Shown here one piece after another: positions 8,911 through 17,920 of a DNA stretch of 64,000 nucleotides (positions are counted from its first letter, which is position 1; the number at the start of each line of letters is the position of its first letter). The translations under genes and the position numbers were made by a program. The notes beneath the pieces were generated by a model, which made no database searches, had not been told where the DNA came from, and was given only the letters and a program-made list of their open reading frames with translations. This DNA comes from JARFVT01 sp036677425. GTDB taxonomy: Bacteria; Pseudomonadota; Alphaproteobacteria; UBA8366; Aestuariispiraceae. The stretch is taken from positions 310,001 to 374,000 of the forward strand of contig JARFVT010000013.1 of the NCBI GenBank assembly GCA_036677425.1, given 5' to 3'.

Positions 8911-10620
8911 CTATTTTATCACCCTGTTAAACACGCAAGTAACCGCCTTTAATGATGCGGCGACAATATTTGAATCACGGCCAACGCCAAATAATACCCG
9001 TCCATCACCTGTTATCGCCTCAACATATGCAACCGCAATAGCATCAGCACCTGAGCCCACCGCATGTTCGGAATAATCCAAAACCTTTATATCTAGGCCA
9101 GATTTTTCCTTTAAACCATTGACATAAGCATCAATAGGCCCATTGCCAGTGCCATTAATTTCAATCATATCACCATCATATTCAAGCTTTGCAGTAATCT
9201 TACGAATTTCTGACGCATGGGTTGATGATATGCTTTGATGGTTTATAAATTGATAGCTGTTTTTATTATCTAAATATTCATTTAAAAAGCTATTCCAGAT
9301 TAAATCAGCACTTATTTCTTTGCCAGTTGCCTCAGTAATAGATTGAATTATTTTGCTAAATTCAACCTGTAATTTGCGCGGCAATTTCAACCCGTGGTCT
9401 TTTTCTAAAATATAGGCGATACCACCTTTGCCCGATTGGGAATTAACCCTGATCACAGCTTCGTAATCTGCGCCAACATCTTCGGGGTCGATAGGCAAAT
9501 AAGGCACATTCCATTGACCACTATTAGATGATTGCATGGCATCAAGGCCTTTTTTTATTGCATCTTGATGGCTGCCAGAAAATGCGGTAAAAACCAACTC
9601 ACCCGAATATGGATGACGTGGGTGGACTGGTAATTGATTGCAATATTCAGCGGTTGCAACAATTTCACGGATATTTGAAAAATCAATTTTGGCATCAACT
9701 CCTTGGCTAACCATATTCATGCCCAATGTTACCAAGTCAACATTACCAGTACGTTCGCCATTACCAAATAATGTGCCTTCGATACGATCAGCACCCGCCA
9801 TCAACGCAAATTCTGCGGCGGCAATGCCTGTACCACGGTCATTATGCGGGTGAATTGAAATAATAGCGCGGCTGCGATCGCGTAGATTATTACAAAACCA
9901 TTCAATTTGATCAGCATAGATATTGGGGGTTGATACCTCGACAGTTGCTGGTAAATTAATTATAACTGGTTTTTTGCTGCTAGCTTCGAAAACATCCATC
10001 ACCGCTTCGCAAACATCAAGCGCATAATCCATTTCTGTCTGGGTGAAGCTTTCTGGCGAATATTCATAGGTGATTTCTGTTTCGCTAATTCTCGCGGTAT
10101 GTTGTTTTAATAATTCTGCGCCATCAACGGCAATTTTCTTAATCCCTGCCATATCTTTTTTAAAAACCACATTGCGTTGAATGGTCGATGTGGAATTATA
10201 CAAATGAACAATTGCCCTTTTTGCGCCTTTTATGGCTTCATATGTGCGCTCAATTAAATGTGAACGCGCTTGGGTTAATACTTGGATGCTGACATCATCG
10301 GGGATTAAATTGCCTTCGATTAAGTCACGTAAAAAATCAAAATCGGTTTGTGATGCGCTGGGGAAACCAACTTCAATTTGCTTGTAACCCATATCAACCA
10401 ACATTTTAAACATTCGATGTTTGCGATCTGCACCCATCGGTTCGATTAATGCCTGATTGCCATCGCGCAAATCAACACTGCACCATATTGGGGCTTTCTT
10501 AATGGTTTGGCTCGGCCATTGACGGTTTTTTAAATCCAATGTAGGGAATGGCTTATATTTTTCAAATGGCATTTTTACTATAGTTTTTTTTGTTATGGTA
10601 TTTTTTGATATATTGGACAT
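8911..10620 (-). CDS. leuA: 2-isopropylmalate synthase (long type)
   Basis: Condenses acetyl-CoA with 2-ketoisovalerate, the first committed step of leucine synthesis. The long form begins with the FPTLDLKNRQWPS segment and has the catalytic HMGL-like TIM barrel with the metal motif VDLRDGNQAL near residue 55 and HPHNDRGT near residue 260. The C-terminal LeuA dimer domain (about 440-569), which binds leucine for feedback inhibition, is complete. The preferred start is the ATG at 10620, seven bases after GGAG; the frame continues to a TTG at 10635 that overlaps that ribosome-binding site. Upstream are a leucine-codon leader peptide and a terminator/antiterminator pair. leuB lies 3.3 kb away on the other strand. 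Confidence 0.95.
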   Translation of the reverse strand: MSNISKNTITKKTIVKMPFEKYKPFPTLDLKNRQWPSQTIKKAPIWCSVDLRDGNQALIEPMGADRKHRMFKMLVDMGYKQIEVGFPSASQTDFDFLRDLIEGNLIPDDVSIQVLTQARSHLIERTYEAIKGAKRAIVHLYNSTSTIQRNVVFKKDMAGIKKIAVDGAELLKQHTARISETEITYEYSPESFTQTEMDYALDVCEAVMDVFEASSKKPVIINLPATVEVSTPNIYADQIEWFCNNLRDRSRAIISIHPHNDRGTGIAAAEFALMAGADRIEGTLFGNGERTGNVDLVTLGMNMVSQGVDAKIDFSNIREIVATAEYCNQLPVHPRHPYSGELVFTAFSGSHQDAIKKGLDAMQSSNSGQWNVPYLPIDPEDVGADYEAVIRVNSQSGKGGIAYILEKDHGLKLPRKLQVEFSKIIQSITEATGKEISADLIWNSFLNEYLDNKNSYQFINHQSISSTHASEIRKITAKLEYDGDMIEINGTGNGPIDAYVNGLKEKSGLDIKVLDYSEHAVGSGADAIAVAYVEAITGDGRVLFGVGRDSNIVAASLKAVTCVFNRVIK

Positions 10621-10670
10621 TTTAGTCTCCAGCAATATAAAGCATATTAAAATTTATAATAAAAAGGCAT

Positions 10671-10717
10671 AAAAAAAACGCCGAAGGCGTCAAAACGAAA
10701 GTAAATTTTCGTGACGC
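10671..10717 (-). promoter_or_regulatory. leuA transcription attenuator (terminator and antiterminator)
   Basis: On the minus strand, a terminator hairpin (ACGCC/GGCGT, 10678-10690) is followed by eight U residues (10671-10678). Its 5' arm is shared with a longer alternative stem: GCGTC at 10713-10717 pairs with GACGC at 10687-10691, and ACGAAA with TTTCGT (10707-10712 and 10695-10700). The antiterminator begins directly after the leader-peptide stop codon. A ribosome stalled on the Leu codons would leave it free to form; one that reaches the stop would cover it and let the terminator form. This is the classical attenuation logic and I infer leucine control. Confidence 0.85.
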
Positions 10718-10718
10718 A

Positions 10719-10763
10719 TTACAGATCTATGAATAGCAGTAGTTTAATAAATATTGTTATCAT
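10719..10763 (-). CDS. Leucine-rich leader peptide of leuA
   Basis: A 14-codon frame, MITIFIKLLLFIDL, with three consecutive Leu codons (CTA CTG CTA), a fourth Leu before the UAA and four Ile codons. It ends just upstream of the attenuator hairpins. No Shine-Dalgarno precedes the ATG. A TTGACC hexamer (about 10792-10797) with a poor TAGCCT box 17 bases later would put the transcription start at or near the A of the AUG, so the peptide may be translated from a leaderless mRNA, as is known for the rhizobial trp leader peptide. The promoter assignment is tentative; the peptide and its position are clear. Confidence 0.8.
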   Translation of the reverse strand: MITIFIKLLLFIDL

Positions 10764-10941
10764 GAATATAGGCTAATGCGGCATTAAGTCATGGTCAAGC
10801 ATATTTATAAAATTATTACTTTATTTATAAAATTATGATTGCATAGACTTGAAAATCGGTTAAATGATTTTACATGCTTTAAATGAATATATATGGGTTA
10901 TATAAAGCTTGTGATTTGTTTTTAAATGTGAGGGTTTTTAA

Positions 10942-12288
10942 ATGATTAGCGTTGTTTCAAATTGTTGGGCGCTTTTTTTGGGCATGGGCTTAATCATGCT
11001 GGGCAATGGCTTGCAAGGAACATTGCTTGGGCTGCGCGCTTCAATCGAAGGGTTTGGCACAACAAGCACGGGTTTAGTTATGTCGGGTTATTTTATCGGC
11101 CTGATTATTGGCTGTCTAATCGTGCCAAAAATGGTGTCTAGGGTCGGCCATATCCGTATATTTGGTGCATTGGCATCACTGGCTTCCACGGCAATTTTGG
11201 TTCAGGCAATTTTTATTGACCCTTGGACATGGGGTTTAATGCGAATCATTACTGGTTTTTCATATGCTGGTCTTTATATCGTTGCCGAAAGCTGGCTTAA
11301 TGAATTTTCTGATAATAAAAGCCGTGGCAAGCTATTAAGTCTTTATATGTTGGTATCATTAGGCGGCATGGCAGGCGGGCAATTACTGCTTAATATCGCT
11401 GCTCCAACGGGGATGGAGCTATTCATCCTTGTTAGCATCATGGTTAGCCTTGCGGTGATCCCTATTTTAGTTTCTGCCACTAAAGCACCAAAATTTGAAG
11501 CAACAGAAAATATCAGCATATTACAATTATATCGCGTATCCCCACTTGGTGTTTTTGGCATGTTTATAACGGGAATTACCATGGGTAGCGTTTTTGGTAT
11601 GGGTGCTGTCTATGCCACATATATTGATATGTCGGTGCAAGAAGTATCATTTTTCATGGGGTCATTAATTGTTGGTGGTTTTATATTTCAATATCCGCTT
11701 GGTTGGCTATCGGATTTAATCGGGCGCAGGGTAATAATTATTGACTGTTGTATCGGTGGTGCGATTATTTCTGGTTTTGCCATGAATTTTGATGGTAATA
11801 TTATCATGGTTTATGTTGTTGCAGCCACAGTTGGCGGCATGGTTATGCCATTATATTCCTTATGCGGTGCACATACCAATGATTATTTAACACCGACACA
11901 AATGGTCGCAGCCAGTGGTACTTTGGTGCTTGTCAATGCGGCGGGGGCAACGGTTGGTGCGCCGCTTACCGCCTTTGCCATGGCAAAATTTGGCCCCAAA
12001 GCCTTTTATGGTTTAATCGCGCTTATGCTTGTTACTGTCGCAGTTTTTGCCCTGTGGCGGATGACAAGACGTTCCGCAATCAATGCCGAAGATCGGGGTG
12101 ATTTTGTCGTTATGGCAACAACCCCGTTTAGTGCCAGCCTAACACCCGATGTTAAAATGGTCGAAATAACCGCCGCTGCCAAAGCTGATACCGAAGAAGT
12201 AGTCAATAGCTTTGATGAATTGCTGGAGGAATTGGCAAGCCCAGAATGGGGCGAAAACAAAGAAAATGGTGGTCCCGACAAGACTTGA
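10942..12288 (+). CDS. MFS transporter, YcaD-like
   Basis: A 448-residue major facilitator protein with about 12 hydrophobic helices in two halves and the loop 2-3 type motif GWLSDLIGRRV near residue 255 in the second half. The first half contains GRVxHIRIFG-like and MRIITGFSYAGLYIVAESWLNE segments typical of the YcaD-type subgroup. No substrate can be read from the sequence. GAGGG lies eight bases before the ATG. The charged C-terminal tail (about 390-448) is cytoplasmic, and its last codons, ending GGPDKT, are written over the antisense strand of the tRNA-Arg gene, giving a 22-bp convergent overlap. Confidence 0.85.
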   Translation: MISVVSNCWALFLGMGLIMLGNGLQGTLLGLRASIEGFGTTSTGLVMSGYFIGLIIGCLIVPKMVSRVGHIRIFGALASLASTAILVQAIFIDPWTWGLMRIITGFSYAGLYIVAESWLNEFSDNKSRGKLLSLYMLVSLGGMAGGQLLLNIAAPTGMELFILVSIMVSLAVIPILVSATKAPKFEATENISILQLYRVSPLGVFGMFITGITMGSVFGMGAVYATYIDMSVQEVSFFMGSLIVGGFIFQYPLGWLSDLIGRRVIIIDCCIGGAIISGFAMNFDGNIIMVYVVAATVGGMVMPLYSLCGAHTNDYLTPTQMVAASGTLVLVNAAGATVGAPLTAFAMAKFGPKAFYGLIALMLVTVAVFALWRMTRRSAINAEDRGDFVVMATTPFSASLTPDVKMVEITAAAKADTEEVVNSFDELLEELASPEWGENKENGGPDKT

Positions 12289-12343
12289 ACTTGTTACCCC
12301 CTCATTAGGAATGAGGTGCTCTATCCAGATGAGCTACGGGACC
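12267..12343 (-). tRNA. tRNA-Arg (anticodon CCU)
   Basis: Minus-strand cloverleaf of 77 bases with acceptor GGTCCCG/CGGGACC, an anticodon stem CCTCA/TGAGG around TTCCTAA, T-loop TTCAAGT and encoded CCA. The anticodon CCU reads AGG. Its 3' end overlaps the last codons of the convergent MFS gene. Confidence 0.93.
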
Positions 12344-12423
12344 GCCCGTTTATGACCATATATATTATAGCCATAATCTTAGTTACTATTTTAATGGATT
12401 ATAGTCAAATATCTTTAAAAAAA

Positions 12424-13740
12424 TTAACTTGCTCTTGATCTTGTTGAATTTTTCGCCCGCGAATATTTATTGCCTGACCTATTATTGCTACGATTAGCAT
12501 TTGGTTTATTTTGCGGGCTGCGCCGTGATTTATTATTCCTTGGACGTTGATTTGCCCTGCCGCCGCCATCTTGATCACCGCCGCCTATTTTCGGGGCAAT
12601 TCCTTCGCCGTGATATGGGTGGTCATCCATTATATTAATGGTTTGGCGGATAATTTTTTCAATATCTTTTAAATATGCCCGTTCATCATGATCGCAAAAT
12701 GATAATGATATTCCCGATGCGCCCGCCCGTGCCGTCCTGCCGATGCGATGGACATAGCTTTCAGGCTCGTTAGGTAATTCATAATTGATAACATGACTAA
12801 CCCCGTCAACATCGATGCCACGCGCCGCCACATCGGTTGCAACCAAGGCGCGGATTTTACCATCACGAAATTCTTTCAACGCCTTTTGACGGGCATTTTG
12901 TGATTTATTGCCGTGAATTGCGCTGGCAGTAACGCCAATATTATCAAGAAATTTAGTTACTTTATTTGCCCCATGTTTAGTGCGGGTGAAAATAAGCACC
13001 CGTTCGATGGCGCTATCAGCCATTAAATGCGCCAGTAAATCACGTTTGCGACCCTTGGCAACCATCAATATATGCTGTTCAACTTTTTCTGCGGTGGTGG
13101 CCTCTGGTGCGACTTCAATATGCATTGTGTCATTTAATAGCCCCGCCGCCAATTTTCTAACTGTTCGGGGCATGGTTGCCGAAAATAACAGGCCTTGACG
13201 TTTTTTGGGTAGATAATTAATAATTTTTTCAATATCACGAATGAAACCCATATCAAGCATTCTATCGGGTTCATCCAACACCAAAAACTCCACATGTGAT
13301 AAATCAATATGGCGTTTATTGGTTAAATCCAATAATCTTCCAGGGGTAGCAATTAAAATATCTACGCCGCTCATTAATCCCTTTATTTGTGGTTTTTCCG
13401 ATACACCGCCAAATACCAACATGGTTTTTAAATGGACATATTTGCTGTAACTTTTAATATTATCGCCAATTTGAATTGCCAATTCACGGGTCGGGGCAAT
13501 TATTAATGCGCGTGCGGATTTTGCTTTGCGCTGTCCTTCGGCCTTTAATAATTTTTGGATGATCGGCAACGAGAATGCCGCCGTTTTACCCGTTCCCGTC
13601 TGGGCAACGGCAATCAAGTCTTTACCTGCTAAAATCGCAGGAATGGCTTGACTTTGTATCGGGGTCATAATTTCATAACCATTTTCAACAACGGCACGCA
13701 ATATAGCATCCCGCAGGTCTAATTCATTAAATTTTTCCAT
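12424..13740 (-). CDS. rhlE: DEAD-box RNA helicase, RhlE type, with a DEPD box
   Basis: ATP-dependent RNA helicase of 438 residues. In order: Q motif near residue 29, motif I AQTGTGKT (46-53), Ia PTRELA (83-88), Ib TPGR (132-135), motif II at 156-159, III SAT, then domain 2 with ARGIDVDG and HRIGRTARAG. The C-terminal tail from about residue 385 is Arg/Asn/Gly-rich and disordered, typical of RhlE proteins that unwind rRNA or degradosome RNA. Motif II reads DEPD instead of DEAD, from a CCC codon at 13267-13269, which is rare. All other motifs are intact, so the gene is probably expressed; activity is uncertain. The stop lies 81 bases from tRNA-Arg. Confidence 0.92.
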   Translation of the reverse strand: MEKFNELDLRDAILRAVVENGYEIMTPIQSQAIPAILAGKDLIAVAQTGTGKTAAFSLPIIQKLLKAEGQRKAKSARALIIAPTRELAIQIGDNIKSYSKYVHLKTMLVFGGVSEKPQIKGLMSGVDILIATPGRLLDLTNKRHIDLSHVEFLVLDEPDRMLDMGFIRDIEKIINYLPKKRQGLLFSATMPRTVRKLAAGLLNDTMHIEVAPEATTAEKVEQHILMVAKGRKRDLLAHLMADSAIERVLIFTRTKHGANKVTKFLDNIGVTASAIHGNKSQNARQKALKEFRDGKIRALVATDVAARGIDVDGVSHVINYELPNEPESYVHRIGRTARAGASGISLSFCDHDERAYLKDIEKIIRQTINIMDDHPYHGEGIAPKIGGGDQDGGGRANQRPRNNKSRRSPQNKPNANRSNNRSGNKYSRAKNSTRSRAS

Positions 13741-13967
13741 TTTAATTTCTTCACTCAGCCATTAGGCCGTTTATAATATATTGCTGCTTGTCGCATTGAT
13801 ATGATTTACTAAGCATATATTGAGATAAAGTCAAATTGCGTTTTATGTTAGCCATATTTAAACAAGCAGTTAATTTTTGATAAAAAACTGGATTTATCGC
13901 TTATTTACCATTAAACAAACGGTAATTTATTTTAAAATCATTTTAATAATTAAAGGCGAATAATATT

Positions 13968-15080
13968 ATGGCATCTAAAAAAAACCTGTTGTTGCTTCCT
14001 GGTGATGGCATTGGCCCCGAAGTTTTCACCCAAGTTATGCGCGTTATCGATTGGATGGATAAACGCCGCAATGTTTCTTTTGACGTGAAGCATGGTCTTG
14101 TTGGTGGTGCTTGTTATGATATTCATAAACAGGCAATTACCGATAAAACCATGCAAGATGCGCTTGATGCGGGAACGGTATTATTTGGCGCAGTCGGTGG
14201 CCCGCAATATGATAATGTTGAACGCCATGCAAGGCCAGAAGCGGGCTTATTAAGATTACGCAAAGAAATGGATTTATTTGCCAATTTGCGCCCCGCGATA
14301 ACTTTTGATGCTTTGCTGGATGCATCATCATTAAAACCAGAGGTGATTAAAGGCTTGGATATAATGATTGTTCGTGAATTAACATCGGGGGTTTATTTCG
14401 GCGAGCCGCGCGGCATGGAAATTTATCAAGGCAAAGAACGTTGCATCGATACCCAAGCATATAACCGTGATGAAATTATCCGCATTGGCGAAGTTGCGTT
14501 TGATCTGGCAGCAAAAAGACGCGGGCTTGTCCATTCAGCAGAAAAATCAAATGTTATGGAAACGGGTGCTTTTTGGCGTAAAACCATTCATGAGTTATAT
14601 GATAATGGCGATTATTCGCATATTAAGCTCGAAGATATTCTTGCCGATAATTGCGCCATGCAATTGGTGCGTAATCCAAAACAATTTGACGTGATCGTTA
14701 CCGATAATTTATTTGGTGATTTATTATCCGACACCGCCGCAATGGCAACGGGGTCATTGGGCATGTTACCAAGTGCCAGCTTGGGCGCAAAAGATGATAA
14801 TGGTAATATTATGGGAATGTATGAACCTGTGCATGGTTCAGCACCCGATATTGCGGGTAAGGATTTAGCCAACCCATCGGCGATGTTGCTTAGTTTCGCG
14901 ATGATGTTGCGTTATTCATTTGATATGATTGATGATGCCGATATGATCGATACGGCGGTGCAGAATGCCTTGATTGCGGGCAATCGCACTGGTGATATTA
15001 TGGCAAAAGGCTGCACGCAGCTTGGCACAAAAGGCATGGGAAATGCGATAATTGCCGAACTTGATAAGCTCGCAGCCTAG
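13968..15080 (+). CDS. leuB: 3-isopropylmalate dehydrogenase
   Basis: NAD-dependent oxidative decarboxylation of 3-isopropylmalate in leucine synthesis. The 370 residues are of normal length. The N-terminus LLLLPGDGIGPEV, the substrate-binding RLRKEMDLFANLRP (about 86-99), the metal-binding segment DNLFGDLLSD and the NAD-binding EPVHGSAPDIAGKDLANP are all present. AAAGGCG stands a short way before the ATG. It is a single gene here; leuC and leuD are not in the window. A hairpin at 15121 probably ends transcription from both leuB and acs. Confidence 0.96.
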   Translation: MASKKNLLLLPGDGIGPEVFTQVMRVIDWMDKRRNVSFDVKHGLVGGACYDIHKQAITDKTMQDALDAGTVLFGAVGGPQYDNVERHARPEAGLLRLRKEMDLFANLRPAITFDALLDASSLKPEVIKGLDIMIVRELTSGVYFGEPRGMEIYQGKERCIDTQAYNRDEIIRIGEVAFDLAAKRRGLVHSAEKSNVMETGAFWRKTIHELYDNGDYSHIKLEDILADNCAMQLVRNPKQFDVIVTDNLFGDLLSDTAAMATGSLGMLPSASLGAKDDNGNIMGMYEPVHGSAPDIAGKDLANPSAMLLSFAMMLRYSFDMIDDADMIDTAVQNALIAGNRTGDIMAKGCTQLGTKGMGNAIIAELDKLAA

Positions 15081-15120
15081 GCTAATATATAAAAAATAGC
15101 ACTTAATAGATAATAAAAAT

Positions 15121-15165
15121 AACACCAGCGTCATCCATATAATGTTGGGATATAACGCTGGTGTT
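15121..15165. terminator. Bidirectional terminator between leuB and acs
   Basis: A perfect 11-bp stem (AACACCAGCGT at 15121-15131 with ACGCTGGTGTT at 15155-15165) with a 23-base loop, placed between two convergent genes 40 and 28 bases from their stops. Flanking T/A-rich tracts on both sides are short, so this is a moderate-strength candidate. Confidence 0.65.
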
Positions 15166-15192
15166 TAATTATATCTATAAAATTATAGAATA

Positions 15193-17139
15193 TTACGATA
15201 GGTGATTTTGACGGTTTTCGATTAAATCATCGACCACGGCAGGGTCTGCCAATGTTGAGGTATCGCCAAGGTTAGAAAATTCATCTTCGGCAATTTTACG
15301 TAAAATCCGCCGCATTATTTTACCCGAACGTGTTTTTGGTAACCCCAGCGCCCATTGCATCCAATCTGGACTGGCGATTGGGCCAATTTCTTTACGTACC
15401 CATTTGACCAAATCTTTTTTCAATGCGTCGCTTGGTTCTTGCCCTTTATTCAAAGTAACATAGGCATAAATTCCTTGGCCTTTAATATCATGGGGCGCGC
15501 CAACTACGGCTGCTTCGGCAACCGCCTTATGGGAGACTAATGCACTTTCAACTTCGGCAGTACCCATGCGATGACCCGATACATTTATAACATCATCAAC
15601 CCGACCCGTTATCCAATAATAACCATCTTCATCACGTTTTGCCCCATCGCCGGTGAAATATAACCCCGGATAGGTTGAGAAATAAGCCTGATAAAAACGC
15701 TCATGGTCATTATATAATGTCCGCATTTGCCCAGGCCAGCTATCGGCAATGCAAAGATTACCTTCGCAAACTCCAGAAATCTCATTGCCATCATTATCGA
15801 CCATCAATGGCTTCACGCCAAAGAATGGCTTTGTTGCAGAACCTGGCTTTAACGCGGTTGCACCTGGTAATGGTGAAATTAAAATACCACCAGTTTCCGT
15901 TTGCCACCATGTGTCAACAATTGGGCATTTGCCATTGCCAACAACATTATAATACCACATCCATGCTTCAGGGTTAATTGGCTCGCCAACTGAACCCAGT
16001 AAACGTAAAGATTTGCGGCTGGTACGTTTTACTGGCTCATCACCATCACGCATTAATGACCTAATAGCAGTTGGTGCAGTATAAAATATATTAACGCTAT
16101 GTTTATCGCAAATATCCCAAAACCGTGAAATAGTTGGATGGTTTGGTACGCCTTCAAACATTAATGTAGTCGCACCATTGGCTAGTGGCCCATATACGAT
16201 ATAGCTATGACCCGTTACCCAGCCCACATCAGCAGTACACCAATATACCTCACCATCATGATAATCAAAGATATATTTATGGGTCATCGCCGCATATAAT
16301 AAATACCCGCCTGTTGTATGTAATACGCCTTTTGGTTTACCTGTTGAACCAGATGTATAAAGAATAAACATCGGGTCTTCGGCATTCATTTCTTCGGCGG
16401 CACAATCAGCCGATGCCTTTTCCATTGCATCATTATAGCAAATATCACGGTCATCGACCCAATCGATATCACCGCCAGTACGTTTGACAACGATTACAGA
16501 TTTAACCCCGCCGCAAATTTTAATTGCCGCATCGACATTGGCCTTAAGAGGTATTTTTTTACCGCCGCGCAATCCTTCATCAGAAGTTATCACATGTTGG
16601 CTTTTACAACCTTCGATACGCCCCGCCAATGCATCGGGTGAAAAACCACCAAAGACGATTGAATGGATAGCACCAATCCTTGTACAGGCCAGCATCGCGT
16701 ATGATGCTTCGGGTATCATTGGCATGTAAATGGTTACCCTATCGCCTTTTTTAACCCCTTGGGATTTAAAAACATTGGCAAGTTTACAAACTTTTTCATG
16801 CAATTCATTATAGGTTATTTTTAAATCTTCGCTTGGGTCATCGCCCTCCCAAATTATTGCAACTTGATCGCCCCTATCTTTTAAATGTCGATCGATGCAA
16901 TTGACCGATACATTTAATGTGCCATCTTCAAACCATTTAATATGTAAATCTTTTTCGTTAAATGATACGTCTTTTACTTTTGTATAGGGCTTCATCCAAT
17001 CGAGGCTTTTGCCTTGCTCGCCCCAAAAAGATTCGGGGTCATCGATGGATTGTTTATACATTGCTTGATATTTTTCATTATTAATCCATGCGGATTTTGC
17101 AAGATCATCTGGTACGGGAAAGCTATGGCTATCAGACAT
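15193..17139 (-). CDS. acs: Acetyl-CoA synthetase
   Basis: AMP-forming acetate-CoA ligase of 648 residues, the normal length. It shows the adenylation loop YTSGSTGKPKGVLHT near residue 265, the aromatic WWQTETGG substrate segment near residue 415, the hinge YFTGDGAKRDEDGYYWITGR near residue 500 and the C-terminal PKTRSGKIMRR, whose lysine is the catalytic residue controlled by acetylation in characterised Acs enzymes. It activates acetate for the TCA and glyoxylate pathways. A poor AGAG precedes the ATG. The 324 bp upstream contain a long inverted repeat at 17264 that may be an operator. Confidence 0.97.
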   Translation of the reverse strand: MSDSHSFPVPDDLAKSAWINNEKYQAMYKQSIDDPESFWGEQGKSLDWMKPYTKVKDVSFNEKDLHIKWFEDGTLNVSVNCIDRHLKDRGDQVAIIWEGDDPSEDLKITYNELHEKVCKLANVFKSQGVKKGDRVTIYMPMIPEASYAMLACTRIGAIHSIVFGGFSPDALAGRIEGCKSQHVITSDEGLRGGKKIPLKANVDAAIKICGGVKSVIVVKRTGGDIDWVDDRDICYNDAMEKASADCAAEEMNAEDPMFILYTSGSTGKPKGVLHTTGGYLLYAAMTHKYIFDYHDGEVYWCTADVGWVTGHSYIVYGPLANGATTLMFEGVPNHPTISRFWDICDKHSVNIFYTAPTAIRSLMRDGDEPVKRTSRKSLRLLGSVGEPINPEAWMWYYNVVGNGKCPIVDTWWQTETGGILISPLPGATALKPGSATKPFFGVKPLMVDNDGNEISGVCEGNLCIADSWPGQMRTLYNDHERFYQAYFSTYPGLYFTGDGAKRDEDGYYWITGRVDDVINVSGHRMGTAEVESALVSHKAVAEAAVVGAPHDIKGQGIYAYVTLNKGQEPSDALKKDLVKWVRKEIGPIASPDWMQWALGLPKTRSGKIMRRILRKIAEDEFSNLGDTSTLADPAVVDDLIENRQNHLS

Positions 17140-17263
17140 GGTAAAAACTCTCTGTTAGATGTTTATTATCACCAGTATAATGTTACGAATATTCTATTAC
17201 TACAATATGCTAATTGCTGTTAAATTGCTATTTACCGTATAAATTGGCATATTTTGTTAAATC

Positions 17264-17309
17264 TTTACAAAATCTGTAAAATACAGTTAATTGTCTGTAA
17301 TTTTGTAAA
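17264..17309. promoter_or_regulatory. Inverted repeat upstream of acs, candidate operator
   Basis: TTTACAAAATCTGTAAAATACAG is mirrored by CTGTAATTTTGTAAA eight bases later; a further TTTTACAAT follows near 17329. The TTTACA/TGTAAA half-sites lie in the acs upstream region, about 125 bases from the start codon, with no other gene nearby on that strand. Which regulator binds is unknown. The rest of the gap 17140-17463 is AT-rich with nothing else I can support. Confidence 0.5.
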
Positions 17310-17463
17310 ATTATATAATTGTTGTTATTTTACAATATGTTGATTGTAAAAATTAGAAAATGATGAAATTATTTAACCATTTTAATTAATGCTCTGCTAC
17401 CATTGATATTATTTATTTTTGCTGTCGGGTATAAGGTTATAATGATTCTGATTGTAAAATATG

Positions 17464-17859
17464 CTATATTTCTTGCTGCCTTACCACATCACGCTTACCT
17501 TCTAGATGCCATATTTTTGAAACTATTTTCCAACCATCAGGGCCTTTAACAAATGATAAATGATCCGCAAATATATTTTCATGCGACTGTAATCGCAGCT
17601 TCACCACGGCACTGATTGCGGAAAGACAATCAATTGAGATAACCTCATCACGCCTTACTTGATTCCGACTTGCGGGAGAAGGTCTGCGTGCGACATTGGC
17701 ACGAAAACTTGCAATTGGATCAACAAATATTTTTCCTTCATCGGCATCAAATAGGCTCGATGCTGGATGAAAAACTTGATCTAGTTTTTCCATATCACAA
17801 TAATATATAGCGTCAAGATAGACTGAAATGGCTTCGGATAATTCGGATATTAGTTTCAT
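17464..17859 (-). CDS. NTF2/SnoaL-like small protein (lumazine-binding-like)
   Basis: A 131-residue protein with the cone-shaped NTF2 fold pattern: an N-terminal helix with YLDAIYYCDMEKLDQVFHP, a central RRDEVISIDCLSAISAVVKLRL strand pair and the ending DHLSFVKGPDGWKIVSKIWH. It resembles the putative lumazine-binding/SnoaL-like group; no reaction is assigned. GGAG stands before the ATG at 17859. It is divergent from the FtrA-like regulator, with promoters back to back, so it is a likely target of that regulator. Confidence 0.75.
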   Translation of the reverse strand: MKLISELSEAISVYLDAIYYCDMEKLDQVFHPASSLFDADEGKIFVDPIASFRANVARRPSPASRNQVRRDEVISIDCLSAISAVVKLRLQSHENIFADHLSFVKGPDGWKIVSKIWHLEGKRDVVRQQEI

Positions 17860-17875
17860 TATATTCTCCGTTGTT

Positions 17876-17905
17876 TTGACTTTATTCGATGTGCGTAGCT
17901 ATAAT
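17876..17905 (+). promoter_or_regulatory. Sigma-70 promoter of the FtrA-like regulator
   Basis: TTGACT (17876-17881), an 18-base spacer and a perfect TATAAT (17900-17905). The transcription start would be near 17912. This decides the gene start: the longer open frame back to 17828 would begin upstream of its own promoter and overlap the divergent gene. Confidence 0.75.
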
Positions 17906-17920
17906 GCCAAATCTATAAAA

